A stretch of 64,000 nucleotides of DNA from JAIOQJ01 sp963718635 (GTDB lineage: Bacteria; Planctomycetota; Planctomycetia; Gemmatales; Gemmataceae), in assembly GCA_963718635.1 (NCBI GenBank), contig OY970367.1, forward strand, positions 4,464,001 through 4,528,000, given 5' to 3'. Numbering within the stretch: the stretch's first letter is position 1; each line of letters opens with the position of its first letter. The notes below the pieces were generated by a model. The model ran no database searches and was not told the DNA's origin. It saw only the letters and a program-made list of their open reading frames with translations. Positions 56,648 to 64,000 of this stretch are shown piece after piece. The translations under genes and the position numbers were made by a program.

Positions 56648-57355
56648 GTGAAATTGCTTGTGAGTGTCCGGTCGTGCAAGGAAGCCGAAGCCGCGTTACT
56701 CGGTGGAGCGGATCTTATCGACATCAAAGAGCCAGCTCACGGGCCATTGGGCCGCGCTTCCGATGAGACGATTTCGGCCATCGTGGCGATTGTAGCAGGC
56801 CGGGCGCCCGTTAGCGCAGCGATGGGCGAGCTGAACGATCCCACAATTACAGAATCGCACTCATCACCCGATTTCATCAAGTTTGGCTTGGCCGGATGTC
56901 GTAACCTCGACTGGCGCAACAAGCTGCAGCAGTGGCGCGCGGCAACATCAGCCCTTGTCGTTCCGGTCGGCTATGCAGATCATCACCTCGCGGAGGCGCC
57001 GTCGGTCGAGGAAATCGTTCAATTCGCAATCGAGAAGCGCTTCCCGGCTTTTTTGATTGATACGTTCGACAAAACGAGTGGCGCGTTGTTCGATTGGCTT
57101 TCGGAATATCAACTTGGCGCCATTGCCGCCCGACTTCGACAAGCGGGGGTCGCTTTTGCTGTGGCCGGGTCCTGTCGCATCCACCATTTGCCGTTGCTGC
57201 AATCCATTGAACCGGCTTGGCTAGCGGTGCGTGGCGCCGTCTGTCGGGAGTTTGATCGTAACGCCGAAGTTGATAGGGTGCTAGTCCACTCGCTGAAGCT
57301 GAAGCTGATGAAATTCGCTAGTCGAACGGACTCCGTCGATAGCGCGTCCGACTAG
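56648..57355 (+). CDS. mfnB: (5-formylfuran-3-yl)methyl phosphate synthase-like protein
   Basis: A 235-residue TIM-barrel enzyme of the MfnB (DUF556) family, which makes the furan precursor of methanofuran from two triose phosphates. The opening KLLVSVRSCKEAEAALLGGA and DLIDIKEPAHGPLGRASDET are family-specific, with Lys and Asp residues of the active site in DIKEP; FLIDTFDKTSGALFDW and VAFAVAGSCRIHHLPLL follow. The GTG start at 56648 has AGGAG upstream. It fits H4MPT/methanofuran-linked C1 metabolism known in planctomycetes, but the other C1 genes are not in this window. Confidence 0.9.
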   Translation: MKLLVSVRSCKEAEAALLGGADLIDIKEPAHGPLGRASDETISAIVAIVAGRAPVSAAMGELNDPTITESHSSPDFIKFGLAGCRNLDWRNKLQQWRAATSALVVPVGYADHHLAEAPSVEEIVQFAIEKRFPAFLIDTFDKTSGALFDWLSEYQLGAIAARLRQAGVAFAVAGSCRIHHLPLLQSIEPAWLAVRGAVCREFDRNAEVDRVLVHSLKLKLMKFASRTDSVDSASD

Positions 57356-57424
57356 GAACATGTTCGTTCCACCACTTGCTATCGAAACCTACACCCTGGC
57401 ACGGATACGCGAACGGAAGAAGTT

Positions 57425-57565
57425 TCAATTCTGAACAACCCCAATTCCCTCGCGTTTCTCGACATGAATGACTGTATAGCTGTCAAGCGGTGTTGATCTG
57501 AAGTCTGGCTCATCCGGGGGCAGCGCGGTAATCAGATCGTTAGCGACTTGTTGCCCGACACGCAT
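57425..57565 (-). CDS. Very small protein, possible gene
   Basis: A 46-residue frame (MRVGQQVANDLITALPPDEP and SYTVIHVEKREGIGVVQN) begins 13 bases after the stop of the Rpn-like gene at 57579, in the same direction. The composition resembles real protein, but the length, lack of a clear ribosome site and lack of known family leave it unproven. It may be the tail of a decayed gene. Confidence 0.4.
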   Translation of the reverse strand: MRVGQQVANDLITALPPDEPDFRSTPLDSYTVIHVEKREGIGVVQN

Positions 57566-57578
57566 GAACCTCTGCCGT

Positions 57579-58521
57579 TCAGGAAAGCGAGCGTCTTTCT
57601 AACTGCAGTTCTTCGAGCGAAGTTGCTGTGATTAGGTCTTCGCCGAGTCTTTCCAACTGTTCGACCGTCAACTTATTCAGGTATCGTTCTGTCTCATCAC
57701 TCACATCTCCAAACCGCTTGTTCAACAACCGCCTGACGAAAGCATGATGACTCCTAAAGAACCCTTTCTCGATTCCCTCGTCCCTTCCTCTTTCTATCCC
57801 TTTTCGTAGCTAGTTTGCCCCAACATACGTGCCTCCTGATATTTTGGAGTCAGCGAGAGTTGATCGTACTCGTTCAAACTCAATCCTTCCAGAGGAAGGT
57901 AAGCCTCCACGCATTCGCAAAGAAGGAACCGGCGGGATGGATCGAGTGGCGAGTTGGCCAGTTTCAGAATCGCATCCGCCCTCATCCGCGCTCGTTCCTC
58001 TTCCGGCATTTTCATTAAAGCAGACAACGCGACGCCAAGCCAGTTATCACCTTCCAGATATATCCTAGCGTCCAATGCGGGCAGGCCAACATAAGGATAG
58101 CGAAATGCAAGTAGCGATTCTTCCCACAGCGATTCCTGATGTACGCTCCAGCCGATTCCCTCGAAACCAACGTGCAGGTAGAGCCCGATTGGAAACACGG
58201 GGAGGAGATGTTTGGCCCGTATGGCAGAATAATACCCGCACATACTCTGCGGCACCGCGGCTACACTATCGCCCGATTCAACTTCGACGTGAACCAGGAT
58301 CACGAAAGCTTCCGCTTCGCGCGGCGATGTCTGCACCGACTGCACCAACGAAATCTGCGCGATCAAGTCGAGATGCCTACGGCGGCCTTGAGGTGGGTCG
58401 AGAAACACTTCCTGCTCAAGCCAATCGATTTCGTCCAGTCGAACCGTTTCGACCATTGAGGAAAGAAGAGTTCGATGAATTCACGAAAGAATACCTTGAA
58501 GCGTTGATCGTGATCGTCCAT
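57579..58521 (-). CDS. Rpn/DUF4351-type nuclease-like protein, two frameshifts
   Basis: About 314 residues when joined. It begins DDHDQRFKVFFREFIELFF (ATG at 58521) and continues to DWDEIDWLEQEVFLDPPQGR then RRRHLDLIAQISLVQSV and AFVILVHVEVESGDSVAAVP, the pattern of Rpn-type PD-(D/E)XK recombination nucleases. The end is the DUF4351 motif (GRDEGIEKG..., ERYLNKLTVEQLERLGEDL). Breaks: a missing G at 58436-58437 (GG for GGG on this strand) and a missing G at 57798-57800. These proteins are often scattered mobile-type genes. Confidence 0.82.
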
Positions 58522-58618
58522 TTCCCCGTTCTCTTTGGCTGAGCCGCTTTACGGAGACGCAGTCGCCTGTTAGGGTAAAGGAAAAGGGTAAGGCTTCAAC
58601 CGTTTGCCGGAGTTTGTC

Positions 58619-58831
58619 ATGACCAACGAAGGACCCGATCGCCAGCAGGCCAAATTGCGTGAATTCATGAGCCTGCTGCCGCTGACGATAGAACTAGCCG
58701 GCCTAACGAAGGCCGAGGCAGGAAAGCATTTTACCGACGGACAGATGGAAGTGCGCGTCAACACGATCCGCAATGCGTACAAACTGGCGCGGCAGATGTT
58801 GATAGATATCTCAAAGCCATCGGAACCGTAA
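58619..58831 (+). CDS. Small helical protein
   Basis: A 70-residue soluble helical protein (NEGPDRQQAKLREFMSLLPL, TIELAGLTKAEAGKHFTDGQ, MEVRVNTIRNAYKLARQML). The ATG at 58619 is chosen, with a weak ribosome site. No family recognised. It is convergent with acpS, the two stops lying five bases apart, and the last residues suggest it ends normally (ISKPSEP). Confidence 0.65.
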   Translation: MTNEGPDRQQAKLREFMSLLPLTIELAGLTKAEAGKHFTDGQMEVRVNTIRNAYKLARQMLIDISKPSEP

Positions 58832-58836
58832 TGGCG

Positions 58837-59226
58837 TTAGGCAGACCTTCGCAGGGCAATAGCCGTGGCCGTCGCGTACGCTCGGGTGAATGACGTCGAA
58901 AGCTCAATGTCCGCGACGTCGAGCGTCTCGGCAGCATCGCGCAGAGCACCAAGGAATTGGGCTGAGGAAATTCCCGAATCGTCGCAACTGATTTCCACTT
59001 CGTTTCGGGCTGTCCCTTTACTATTGGCGGAGCGCAGGCTTTTTAGCACAGCCTCTTTCGCTGCCCAGCGGGCGGCAAAATGTTCCGTCGGGTGCCGGCG
59101 CGACTGGCAGAACCGAATTTCTTTCTCCGTGTAGACCCGCCGTAAAAACAGTTCGCCATGTTCCTCGATCATTTTGCCAATGCGCAAGCATTCCACAATC
59201 TCAGTGCCAATGCCGATGATCTCCAC
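58837..59226 (-). CDS. acpS: Holo-[acyl-carrier-protein] synthase
   Basis: Transfers 4'-phosphopantetheine from CoA to ACP. The 129-residue length is typical. The N-terminus GIGTEIVECLRIGKMIEEHG has Glu where Asp usually binds magnesium (GTDIVE), a known kind of variation in this phylum by my recollection, and the second acidic site WAAKEAVLKSLR is intact. The rest (LRRVYTEKEIRFC; HFAARWAAKEA) is standard. It converges on the small gene at 58831. Substrate could also be a carrier other than the fatty-acid ACP. Confidence 0.93.
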   Translation of the reverse strand: MEIIGIGTEIVECLRIGKMIEEHGELFLRRVYTEKEIRFCQSRRHPTEHFAARWAAKEAVLKSLRSANSKGTARNEVEISCDDSGISSAQFLGALRDAAETLDVADIELSTSFTRAYATATAIALRRSA

Positions 59227-59310
59227 GAGTGAATCTCCCTTAACGAACTACGCGAAGCCCAAGCCGCTTGCTAAAGTATCCCTTTGACCGCGACGACTCG
59301 AGGCAATGGC

Positions 59311-61557
59311 ATGGAACCATCCGACGACGATCTTCTTGCAGATCTAACCGAAGCGCAACAGCAGGCGGTGATGCACGTCGATGGACCATTACTGATTCTG
59401 GCGGCGGCAGGGAGCGGCAAGACGCGCGTCATCACTCGCCGCGTCGCCTGGCTCTTACGCCAAGGCATTCGGCCTGGCAACATTTTGGCCATTACCTTTA
59501 CGAATAAGGCCGCCGGCGAGATGCGGCAGCGCGTCGAGGCTCAGGTGCCGGGCAATCGCGTGATGATACGCACTTTCCATAGCTTAGGCGCCAACCTACT
59601 GCGGCAGTATGCCGACCATTTCCATCACGATCGCAACTTCACCATCTACGATACAGACGACCGCAACAAAATCGTCAAGAACGCCCTTGATGCAAGCGGC
59701 TTGGACAATACGAAATTCACGCCCGACCGCATTGGCGGCGCCATCAGCAAAGCGAAGAATCAGTTGCTGACACCCGATCTCTATCTGCGCGATGCAAACG
59801 ACTATTTCACGCAGGCTGTCGCCAAAGTCTATCCGATGTACCAGAAAAAACTGCGCGACGCCAACGCGATGGACTTTGACGATTTACTCTTTTTGCCGGC
59901 GATTGCGCTGCGGACTAATGAAGAACTGCGGGCGGACCTCGATGCTCGCTTTCGTTATATCTTGATCGACGAATATCAGGACACGAATCAGGCCCAATAC
60001 GAGATCGCCCATTATCTCTCAAAGGATTTTCGCAACATCTGCGTCGTCGGCGATCCCGATCAATCGATTTATCGCTGGCGCGGCTCGGACATCCGCAACA
60101 TCCTCGACTTCGAACGCGACTATCCCGACGCTCGTGTCGTGTTACTCGGTAAAAACTATCGCAGCACGAAGGCCATCTTGCATGCAGCCGCGACGCTGAT
60201 CGAACACAACACCCAGCGCAAAAAGAAGCCGCTGAACACCGACAACGGTGATGGCGAACCGGTCCGCGTCCTCACATTCGACACGGGAATGGATGAAGCC
60301 GACCAGATCGCTTATCGCATCAAACAAGCGGTTGCTGAAAATCGCCATGCGTATCGCGATGCGGCGGTATTTGTTCGCATGAACGCTTTGACGAGAACAC
60401 TGGAATCCGCCTTTGTGAAACATGGCGTCCCCTTCCAGATCGTTAAGGGTTTGGCGTTTTTTGAACGTAAAGAAAATAAGGATGTGCTCGCTTATCTACG
60501 CGTGCTCGTGAACCCTAGCGACAATATCTCCTTCCTACGTGCGGTCAATGAGCCGGCGCGAGGCATCGGCAAAGTGTCTCTTGAGCACCTGCAGCGCTTC
60601 GCCGAAGAACACGAAATGTCGTTGATGTCCGCCTGCGATCATATCGAGCGCGTAACGGCTCTGAAAGGAAAGGCAGCGGGCGGGTTGAAAGATTTTGCTC
60701 GGCTTATGACCGACCTGCGCCAGCTGCTCGAACTGCCGCCGGATGAAATCATCAAGCAGGTAATCGACCGCAGCGGTTATCGGACGATGCTAAGCGCATC
60801 GGGCGATCAGGAAGATGAAGAGCGACTGGCCAACATCGAAGAACTTATCTCGGCAGCGAAGCAGTTTGGCAAAGATAATGCGGCCGCGACATTGGGTGAA
60901 TTCCTCGAGCAGATCACCCTGGCTTCAGATGTCGACGGCTGGGACGAACAGCAAGACCACGTTTCAGTCATGACGCTTCATTCAGCCAAAGGATTGGAAT
61001 TTCCCATCGTCTATGTGATGGCGGTCGAAGAAGGAATCTTGCCGCACGAACGCAGCCTGCAAGACGGCAAGAACGAAGAAAAGGAAGAAGAACGCCGACT
61101 GTTATTTGTCGGTATGACACGAGCCATGAAAGAACTTTATCTAACGCACGCACGATTGCGCGACTTCCGCGGCCAAACTCTCTATGCGATTCCCAGCGAG
61201 TTTTTGAACGAGATGCCCGAAGCGGTGTTGCATGAAGTTCAATCGCGTCATGCGGGGCGTACGATGGCCCACGATCAATATCGCGGAGGAAACCCGGCGG
61301 TTGAATCTGCGTGGAAGGATACGGGAGTGCCGCCGCGCGGGCCGCTCTTCGGCGCCCCGACTATAAACGTCGATGCCGATTATTCAGTAGGCCAAGTCGT
61401 GCAACACGATAGCTACGGCATCGGCCAAATCACCGACGTTAGCGGCTTCGGCGCCCTGAGAAAGGTCAAAATCCGCTTCGCTAGCCAAGGCGAAAAAACC
61501 TTTATCGCCGACAAGGTGAAACTCAAAGTGGCGCCCAAACGAGGGACGGCGACATAG
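59311..61557 (+). CDS. PcrA/UvrD-type superfamily 1 DNA helicase
   Basis: ATP-driven 3'-5' DNA helicase of repair and replication-fork removal, 748 residues. Walker A ILAAAGSGKTRVITRRVAWL (near 31), motif II ILIDEYQDTN (near 219), motif III DPDQSIYRWRGSDIRNI, motif IV region LGKNYRSTKAIL, motif V VSVMTLHSAKGLEFPIVYVM and motif VI RRLLFVGMTRAM. A C-terminal PcrA-type module follows (SVGQVVQHDSYGIGQITDVS). The ATG at 59311 has GAGG upstream; a TTG at 59284 would add nine residues. No frameshift. Confidence 0.94.
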   Translation: MEPSDDDLLADLTEAQQQAVMHVDGPLLILAAAGSGKTRVITRRVAWLLRQGIRPGNILAITFTNKAAGEMRQRVEAQVPGNRVMIRTFHSLGANLLRQYADHFHHDRNFTIYDTDDRNKIVKNALDASGLDNTKFTPDRIGGAISKAKNQLLTPDLYLRDANDYFTQAVAKVYPMYQKKLRDANAMDFDDLLFLPAIALRTNEELRADLDARFRYILIDEYQDTNQAQYEIAHYLSKDFRNICVVGDPDQSIYRWRGSDIRNILDFERDYPDARVVLLGKNYRSTKAILHAAATLIEHNTQRKKKPLNTDNGDGEPVRVLTFDTGMDEADQIAYRIKQAVAENRHAYRDAAVFVRMNALTRTLESAFVKHGVPFQIVKGLAFFERKENKDVLAYLRVLVNPSDNISFLRAVNEPARGIGKVSLEHLQRFAEEHEMSLMSACDHIERVTALKGKAAGGLKDFARLMTDLRQLLELPPDEIIKQVIDRSGYRTMLSASGDQEDEERLANIEELISAAKQFGKDNAAATLGEFLEQITLASDVDGWDEQQDHVSVMTLHSAKGLEFPIVYVMAVEEGILPHERSLQDGKNEEKEEERRLLFVGMTRAMKELYLTHARLRDFRGQTLYAIPSEFLNEMPEAVLHEVQSRHAGRTMAHDQYRGGNPAVESAWKDTGVPPRGPLFGAPTINVDADYSVGQVVQHDSYGIGQITDVSGFGALRKVKIRFASQGEKTFIADKVKLKVAPKRGTAT

Positions 61558-61565
61558 AAAGAGTG

Positions 61566-62084
61566 TCAGATTCGGTTGATCAACTGCCGCAACCGGTGTT
61601 GCCATCCGCCACGCCGGTACAAAGTTATGGAATCTTTTTGCAGTAGAAGGTCAAAGTCATGACTCAAAAAACCCGCAGTACCAAGTAGGCAAGGCAGCGT
61701 ATAGCCCTGAACCCGTTCCGCCCAATCTTCGACACTCGAGGGATTTGATCGCCGCGTGGGAGCCTCACCGACTGGCTCATCGGCAATTAAGACGGGCCAA
61801 GTGTATTCGTGCTGCCGCTGCTCGGGAAAGCGGAATCGCATATTTGTTAGTTCTCCAAGGCGCCTCGCGCCCGCCACTTTTATGGTCAACGGACGACCTC
61901 GACCGAAACGTAATAGACCGGATCCGCGGACCTTAGGCACGATGCTGATCGGACACCCAGTATCAATTAAAAATCGCAATGTTCTCCAGCTTATTTCAGA
62001 TGAAAACACTTCGATTTCGAGAACCGGATATGGGCAAAGTACATTGCTCGTATGCACGTATCTCAAGGGCTGCCGGATTCTCAT
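61566..62084 (-). CDS. Retropepsin-like aspartic protease
   Basis: A 172-residue single-domain aspartic protease-like protein. The active-site motif is RFLIDTGCPISIVPKV (DTG near 41) with a flanking TLRFL strand, and a late LPCLLGTAGFLSHDFDLLL matches the second hydrophobic hallmark of the retropepsin fold. It has one DTG, so it would act as a dimer. No signal peptide. It is the second gene of a pair with the 125-residue protein just upstream on the same strand (6 bases apart). Confidence 0.8.
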   Translation of the reverse strand: MRIRQPLRYVHTSNVLCPYPVLEIEVFSSEISWRTLRFLIDTGCPISIVPKVRGSGLLRFGRGRPLTIKVAGARRLGELTNMRFRFPEQRQHEYTWPVLIADEPVGEAPTRRSNPSSVEDWAERVQGYTLPCLLGTAGFLSHDFDLLLQKDSITLYRRGGWQHRLRQLINRI

Positions 62085-62090
62085 GAAACT

Positions 62091-62468
62091 TCACGTAAAG
62101 GGATCGGGAAATCGCCCGAACGATTCAGGAGTACACAATGTAACTTTTTGACTCTGTGAATCGGTCAAATTTCTCAGAATGAACGTAATGCGCTCGTCCC
62201 CGGCTGAACCATGGGCAAGAACCACCCAATCTCTACCTTCATCGTAATAAAGTACATCCCGATCTCCATAATACATATCCAGTTTGACGGAATTCAGCAG
62301 ATAAAGCTGCACTTTTTCCGAGCGCCATGTTGTTTGCCGCAGTTCGTCTTCTACTTGTTTCTGGAATTTCTCCGGAATTGGCTTTTCGCTCAGGCGGTCG
62401 CCGATCGGTTTGCCATCAGCCGTAAAGAACGGTGCATCGACAGCCGGGCGTGTTGTTGTTTCAGTCAC
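62091..62468 (-). CDS. Protein of unknown function upstream of the aspartic protease
   Basis: A 125-residue soluble protein: FFTADGKPIGDRLSEKPIPE, then LRQTTWRSEKVQLYLLNSVK, DMYYGDRDVLYYDEGRDWVV and LAHGSAGDERITFILRNLTD. No signal peptide, membrane segment or recognised family. The close spacing with the retropepsin-like gene suggests a functional link, for example substrate or inhibitor, but no evidence is visible in the sequence. Confidence 0.7.
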   Translation of the reverse strand: MTETTTRPAVDAPFFTADGKPIGDRLSEKPIPEKFQKQVEDELRQTTWRSEKVQLYLLNSVKLDMYYGDRDVLYYDEGRDWVVLAHGSAGDERITFILRNLTDSQSQKVTLCTPESFGRFPDPFT

Positions 62469-62512
62469 AAAAATATCCTCATCAGATAAGATAATTGTAA
62501 CTCGTAACTGAG

Positions 62513-64000
62513 CTAAAGCGAGACGGCTTTTTTCATTGCCTCGGCAATACGGCTCATTGATTCTTCACTCGTTCCGAAAGGCGGCATCGCGTAAAGAACG
62601 TTGCCTAACGGCCTCAAGAAGACGCCCAGTTCGAGGCAGCAATGGCGCATGGCCCGACTGACCTCGGCAAGGTAGCCGCCTTCACCAGCAACCTCAATGG
62701 CGGCAATCGTGCCGCGAATCCGAACATCGCGCACGTTTGGCCGTTCGTTCAAAGGGCTCAACGTTTCGCGCCAAAAGCGCTCAAATCGAGCGGGGGCCGT
62801 CGGCCTTTCGCGCTTCAGCCATTCGAGATTGGCGACCGCAATCGCACAGGCTAACGGATGCGCTGTGAAGGAATGCCCGTGAAAGAAAGTCTGCGCGCTA
62901 TCGGCCGTGTCGAACATCGACACAACGTGCGGTGAAACAAGCGTGGCCGCGAGCGACAAGATGCCTCCCGCCAACGTCTTCGCGGTGCAGACAAGATCGG
63001 GGGCGATGCCTGCTGCCTCAAAGGCCCACATAGTGCCGGTGCGGTATAGGCCGGTCATTACCTCGTCGGCAATGAAGAGTACATTGTGCTTTCGAGTGAC
63101 GTCGAAGATGGCACGAAGTTCTTCCGGCGAATGCATCACCATGCCACCGGCGCCTTGCACGAGCGGTTCGATGATGACGGCAGCAACCTTGCTGTGATGT
63201 TGCGATAAAACGTCGTCGAGGCTTTCAGCAGAAAGCGGAACGCGTTTCGCTTGGAACAACAGCGGTTCGAAGCGGCCGAAGAACAGCGGATCTCGGCCGA
63301 CGGCCATCGCGCCAAAAGTATCGCCGTGATAGCCGTTCTCAAAGCCGATGAAGAGCGTTCGCTGCTTTTCGCCACGCTGACACCAATACTGGTAGGCCAT
63401 CTTGAGGGCGACTTCGACGGCGGTGCTGCCGTTGTCCGAGAAGAAGGTGCGCCCGCCGCTCCAGGGCATTGTCTCCAACAGCAACTCGGCTACGCGAATC
63501 GCCGGAGGATGGGTCACTCCCGCAAACAGAACGTGGTCGAAACACTGGGAGGCCTGACGAAGAGCAGCCATCAAACGTGGTTCGCGGTGCCCATGCAGAA
63601 TCGTCCACCAGGAAGAGATGCCGTCGATGATTCTGCGACCATCCGCCAAATGCAGAAACTCGGCGTCGGCGCCAACGACGAGGAGCGGCGCATCAACCGC
63701 ACGCAGCGATGTATACGGATGCCAAACAGAAGCAACGTCGGCTTCGAGCCAACGTTTCGATGAAGCGTCAACGCTGTACTGTTCGACGTCAGGTGATGAT
63801 ATCGAGTCGTGCAGTGCAGTTAACACAACTCTTTGTTGCAGTGAGGCCCCCGCAATATCTTCCCGGCTCCATGTTCTGGGCGGCGTTAAATGAAAAACGC
63901 GGGCAGCGCCGTGCTTTTCGATCTGTTCAACCGCGTACGGGTCTTCATCGCCTAATAACACCACAGCCGACGGTTCTATTTCGTGAATCTTCAGCGCCTG
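62513..64000 (-). CDS. bioA: Dethiobiotin synthase-BioA fusion, 5' end beyond window
   Basis: Carries the aminotransferase BioA (adenosylmethionine-8-amino-7-oxononanoate aminotransferase), second-last part of biotin synthesis. BioA motifs: SSWWTILHGHREPRLMAALR, TFFSDNGSTAVEVALKMAYQ, YHGDTFGAMAVG, FIADEVMTGLYRTG, PLP Lys in CTAKTLAGGIL and FFHGHSFTAHPLACAIAVAN. Before it lie about 70 residues (KIHEIEPSAVVLLGDEDPYA, EQIEKHGAARVFHLTPP) like the C-terminal part of a dethiobiotin synthetase (BioD) domain, with no stop through the right edge. The fusion would do two consecutive steps. The reading frame is open to the window end. Confidence 0.93.
   Translation of the reverse strand, partial: QALKIHEIEPSAVVLLGDEDPYAVEQIEKHGAARVFHLTPPRTWSREDIAGASLQQRVVLTALHDSISSPDVEQYSVDASSKRWLEADVASVWHPYTSLRAVDAPLLVVGADAEFLHLADGRRIIDGISSWWTILHGHREPRLMAALRQASQCFDHVLFAGVTHPPAIRVAELLLETMPWSGGRTFFSDNGSTAVEVALKMAYQYWCQRGEKQRTLFIGFENGYHGDTFGAMAVGRDPLFFGRFEPLLFQAKRVPLSAESLDDVLSQHHSKVAAVIIEPLVQGAGGMVMHSPEELRAIFDVTRKHNVLFIADEVMTGLYRTGTMWAFEAAGIAPDLVCTAKTLAGGILSLAATLVSPHVVSMFDTADSAQTFFHGHSFTAHPLACAIAVANLEWLKRERPTAPARFERFWRETLSPLNERPNVRDVRIRGTIAAIEVAGEGGYLAEVSRAMRHCCLELGVFLRPLGNVLYAMPPFGTSEESMSRIAEAMKKAVSL

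Noticed and set aside
1..64000. tRNA, rRNA and riboswitch signals
   Set aside because: No tRNA T-loop with a matching acceptor stem, no rRNA-like stretch and no recognisable riboswitch core were found by eye; a covariance-model search would be decisive.

Overview
The window looks like a chromosomal segment of a planctomycete, most likely of the Gemmata/Gemmataceae kind. This rests on gene content, not on any database comparison. The markers are: several large Ser/Thr kinases with a membrane anchor and unusual C-terminal domains; secreted PQQ-type and HEAT/beta-propeller proteins; a Tat-type DUF1552 protein; a membrane-anchored caspase-like protein with a zinc ribbon; a kinase fused to a tubulin-like domain; an MfnB-type enzyme of C1 cofactor synthesis; and many dispersed palindromic repeats between genes. 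No rRNA, tRNA, CRISPR array, prophage or complete insertion sequence was seen.

Layout. 1-2453: a four-PAS hybrid histidine kinase, cut by the left edge. 2821-6663: pseudo-receiver plus ferredoxin pair, GNAT, then an apt-hisI-hisG run and a membrane-anchored protein. 6830-12113: DUF1552 protein, PQQ-propeller protein, a HicB-like gene, a MoxR ATPase and a secreted protein. 12439-21740: a minus-strand block of two Ser/Thr kinases, a PDZ protein and two paralogous HEAT/propeller proteins flanking an ImpE/TagJ-like gene. 21874-24842: CbiX-like chelatase, FabF and small HicB-like or unknown genes. 24997-31662: a minus-strand housekeeping run, polA - Uma2 - coaE - rho - ribH. 31772-44691: a molybdopterin oxidoreductase, a kinase with a beta-helix, the caspase-like protein, an SRPBCC membrane protein and purM. 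44858-48398: a zinc ribbon/response regulator/subtilase operon, a DUF151 nuclease and a Flp pilin with a good sigma70-type promoter. 48434-64000: a B12/radical SAM protein, an ADP-ribosyltransferase-like gene with a coupled small gene, an esterase, the kinase-tubulin fusion, an ASCH protein, MfnB, an Rpn/DUF4351 nuclease, AcpS, a PcrA-type helicase, a retropepsin-like protease and a BioD-BioA fusion cut by the right edge.

Two things shape the whole annotation. First, at least twenty genes or gene parts are split by one- or two-base frameshifts, many in short homopolymers or in CG dinucleotide runs. They hit genes that should be indispensable (polA three times, ribH, hisI, hisG), so most are probably sequence errors in the assembly. 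I therefore annotate such genes as single units and mark each break. Second, at least six families of palindromic repeats sit between genes, and one of them has become the C-terminal coding tail of a PQQ protein.

The most unusual biology is the 1198-residue kinase-tubulin fusion at 52435-56031. Next are the HEAT/propeller-ImpE-kinase block and the ADP-ribosyltransferase-like pair at 50443-51307.
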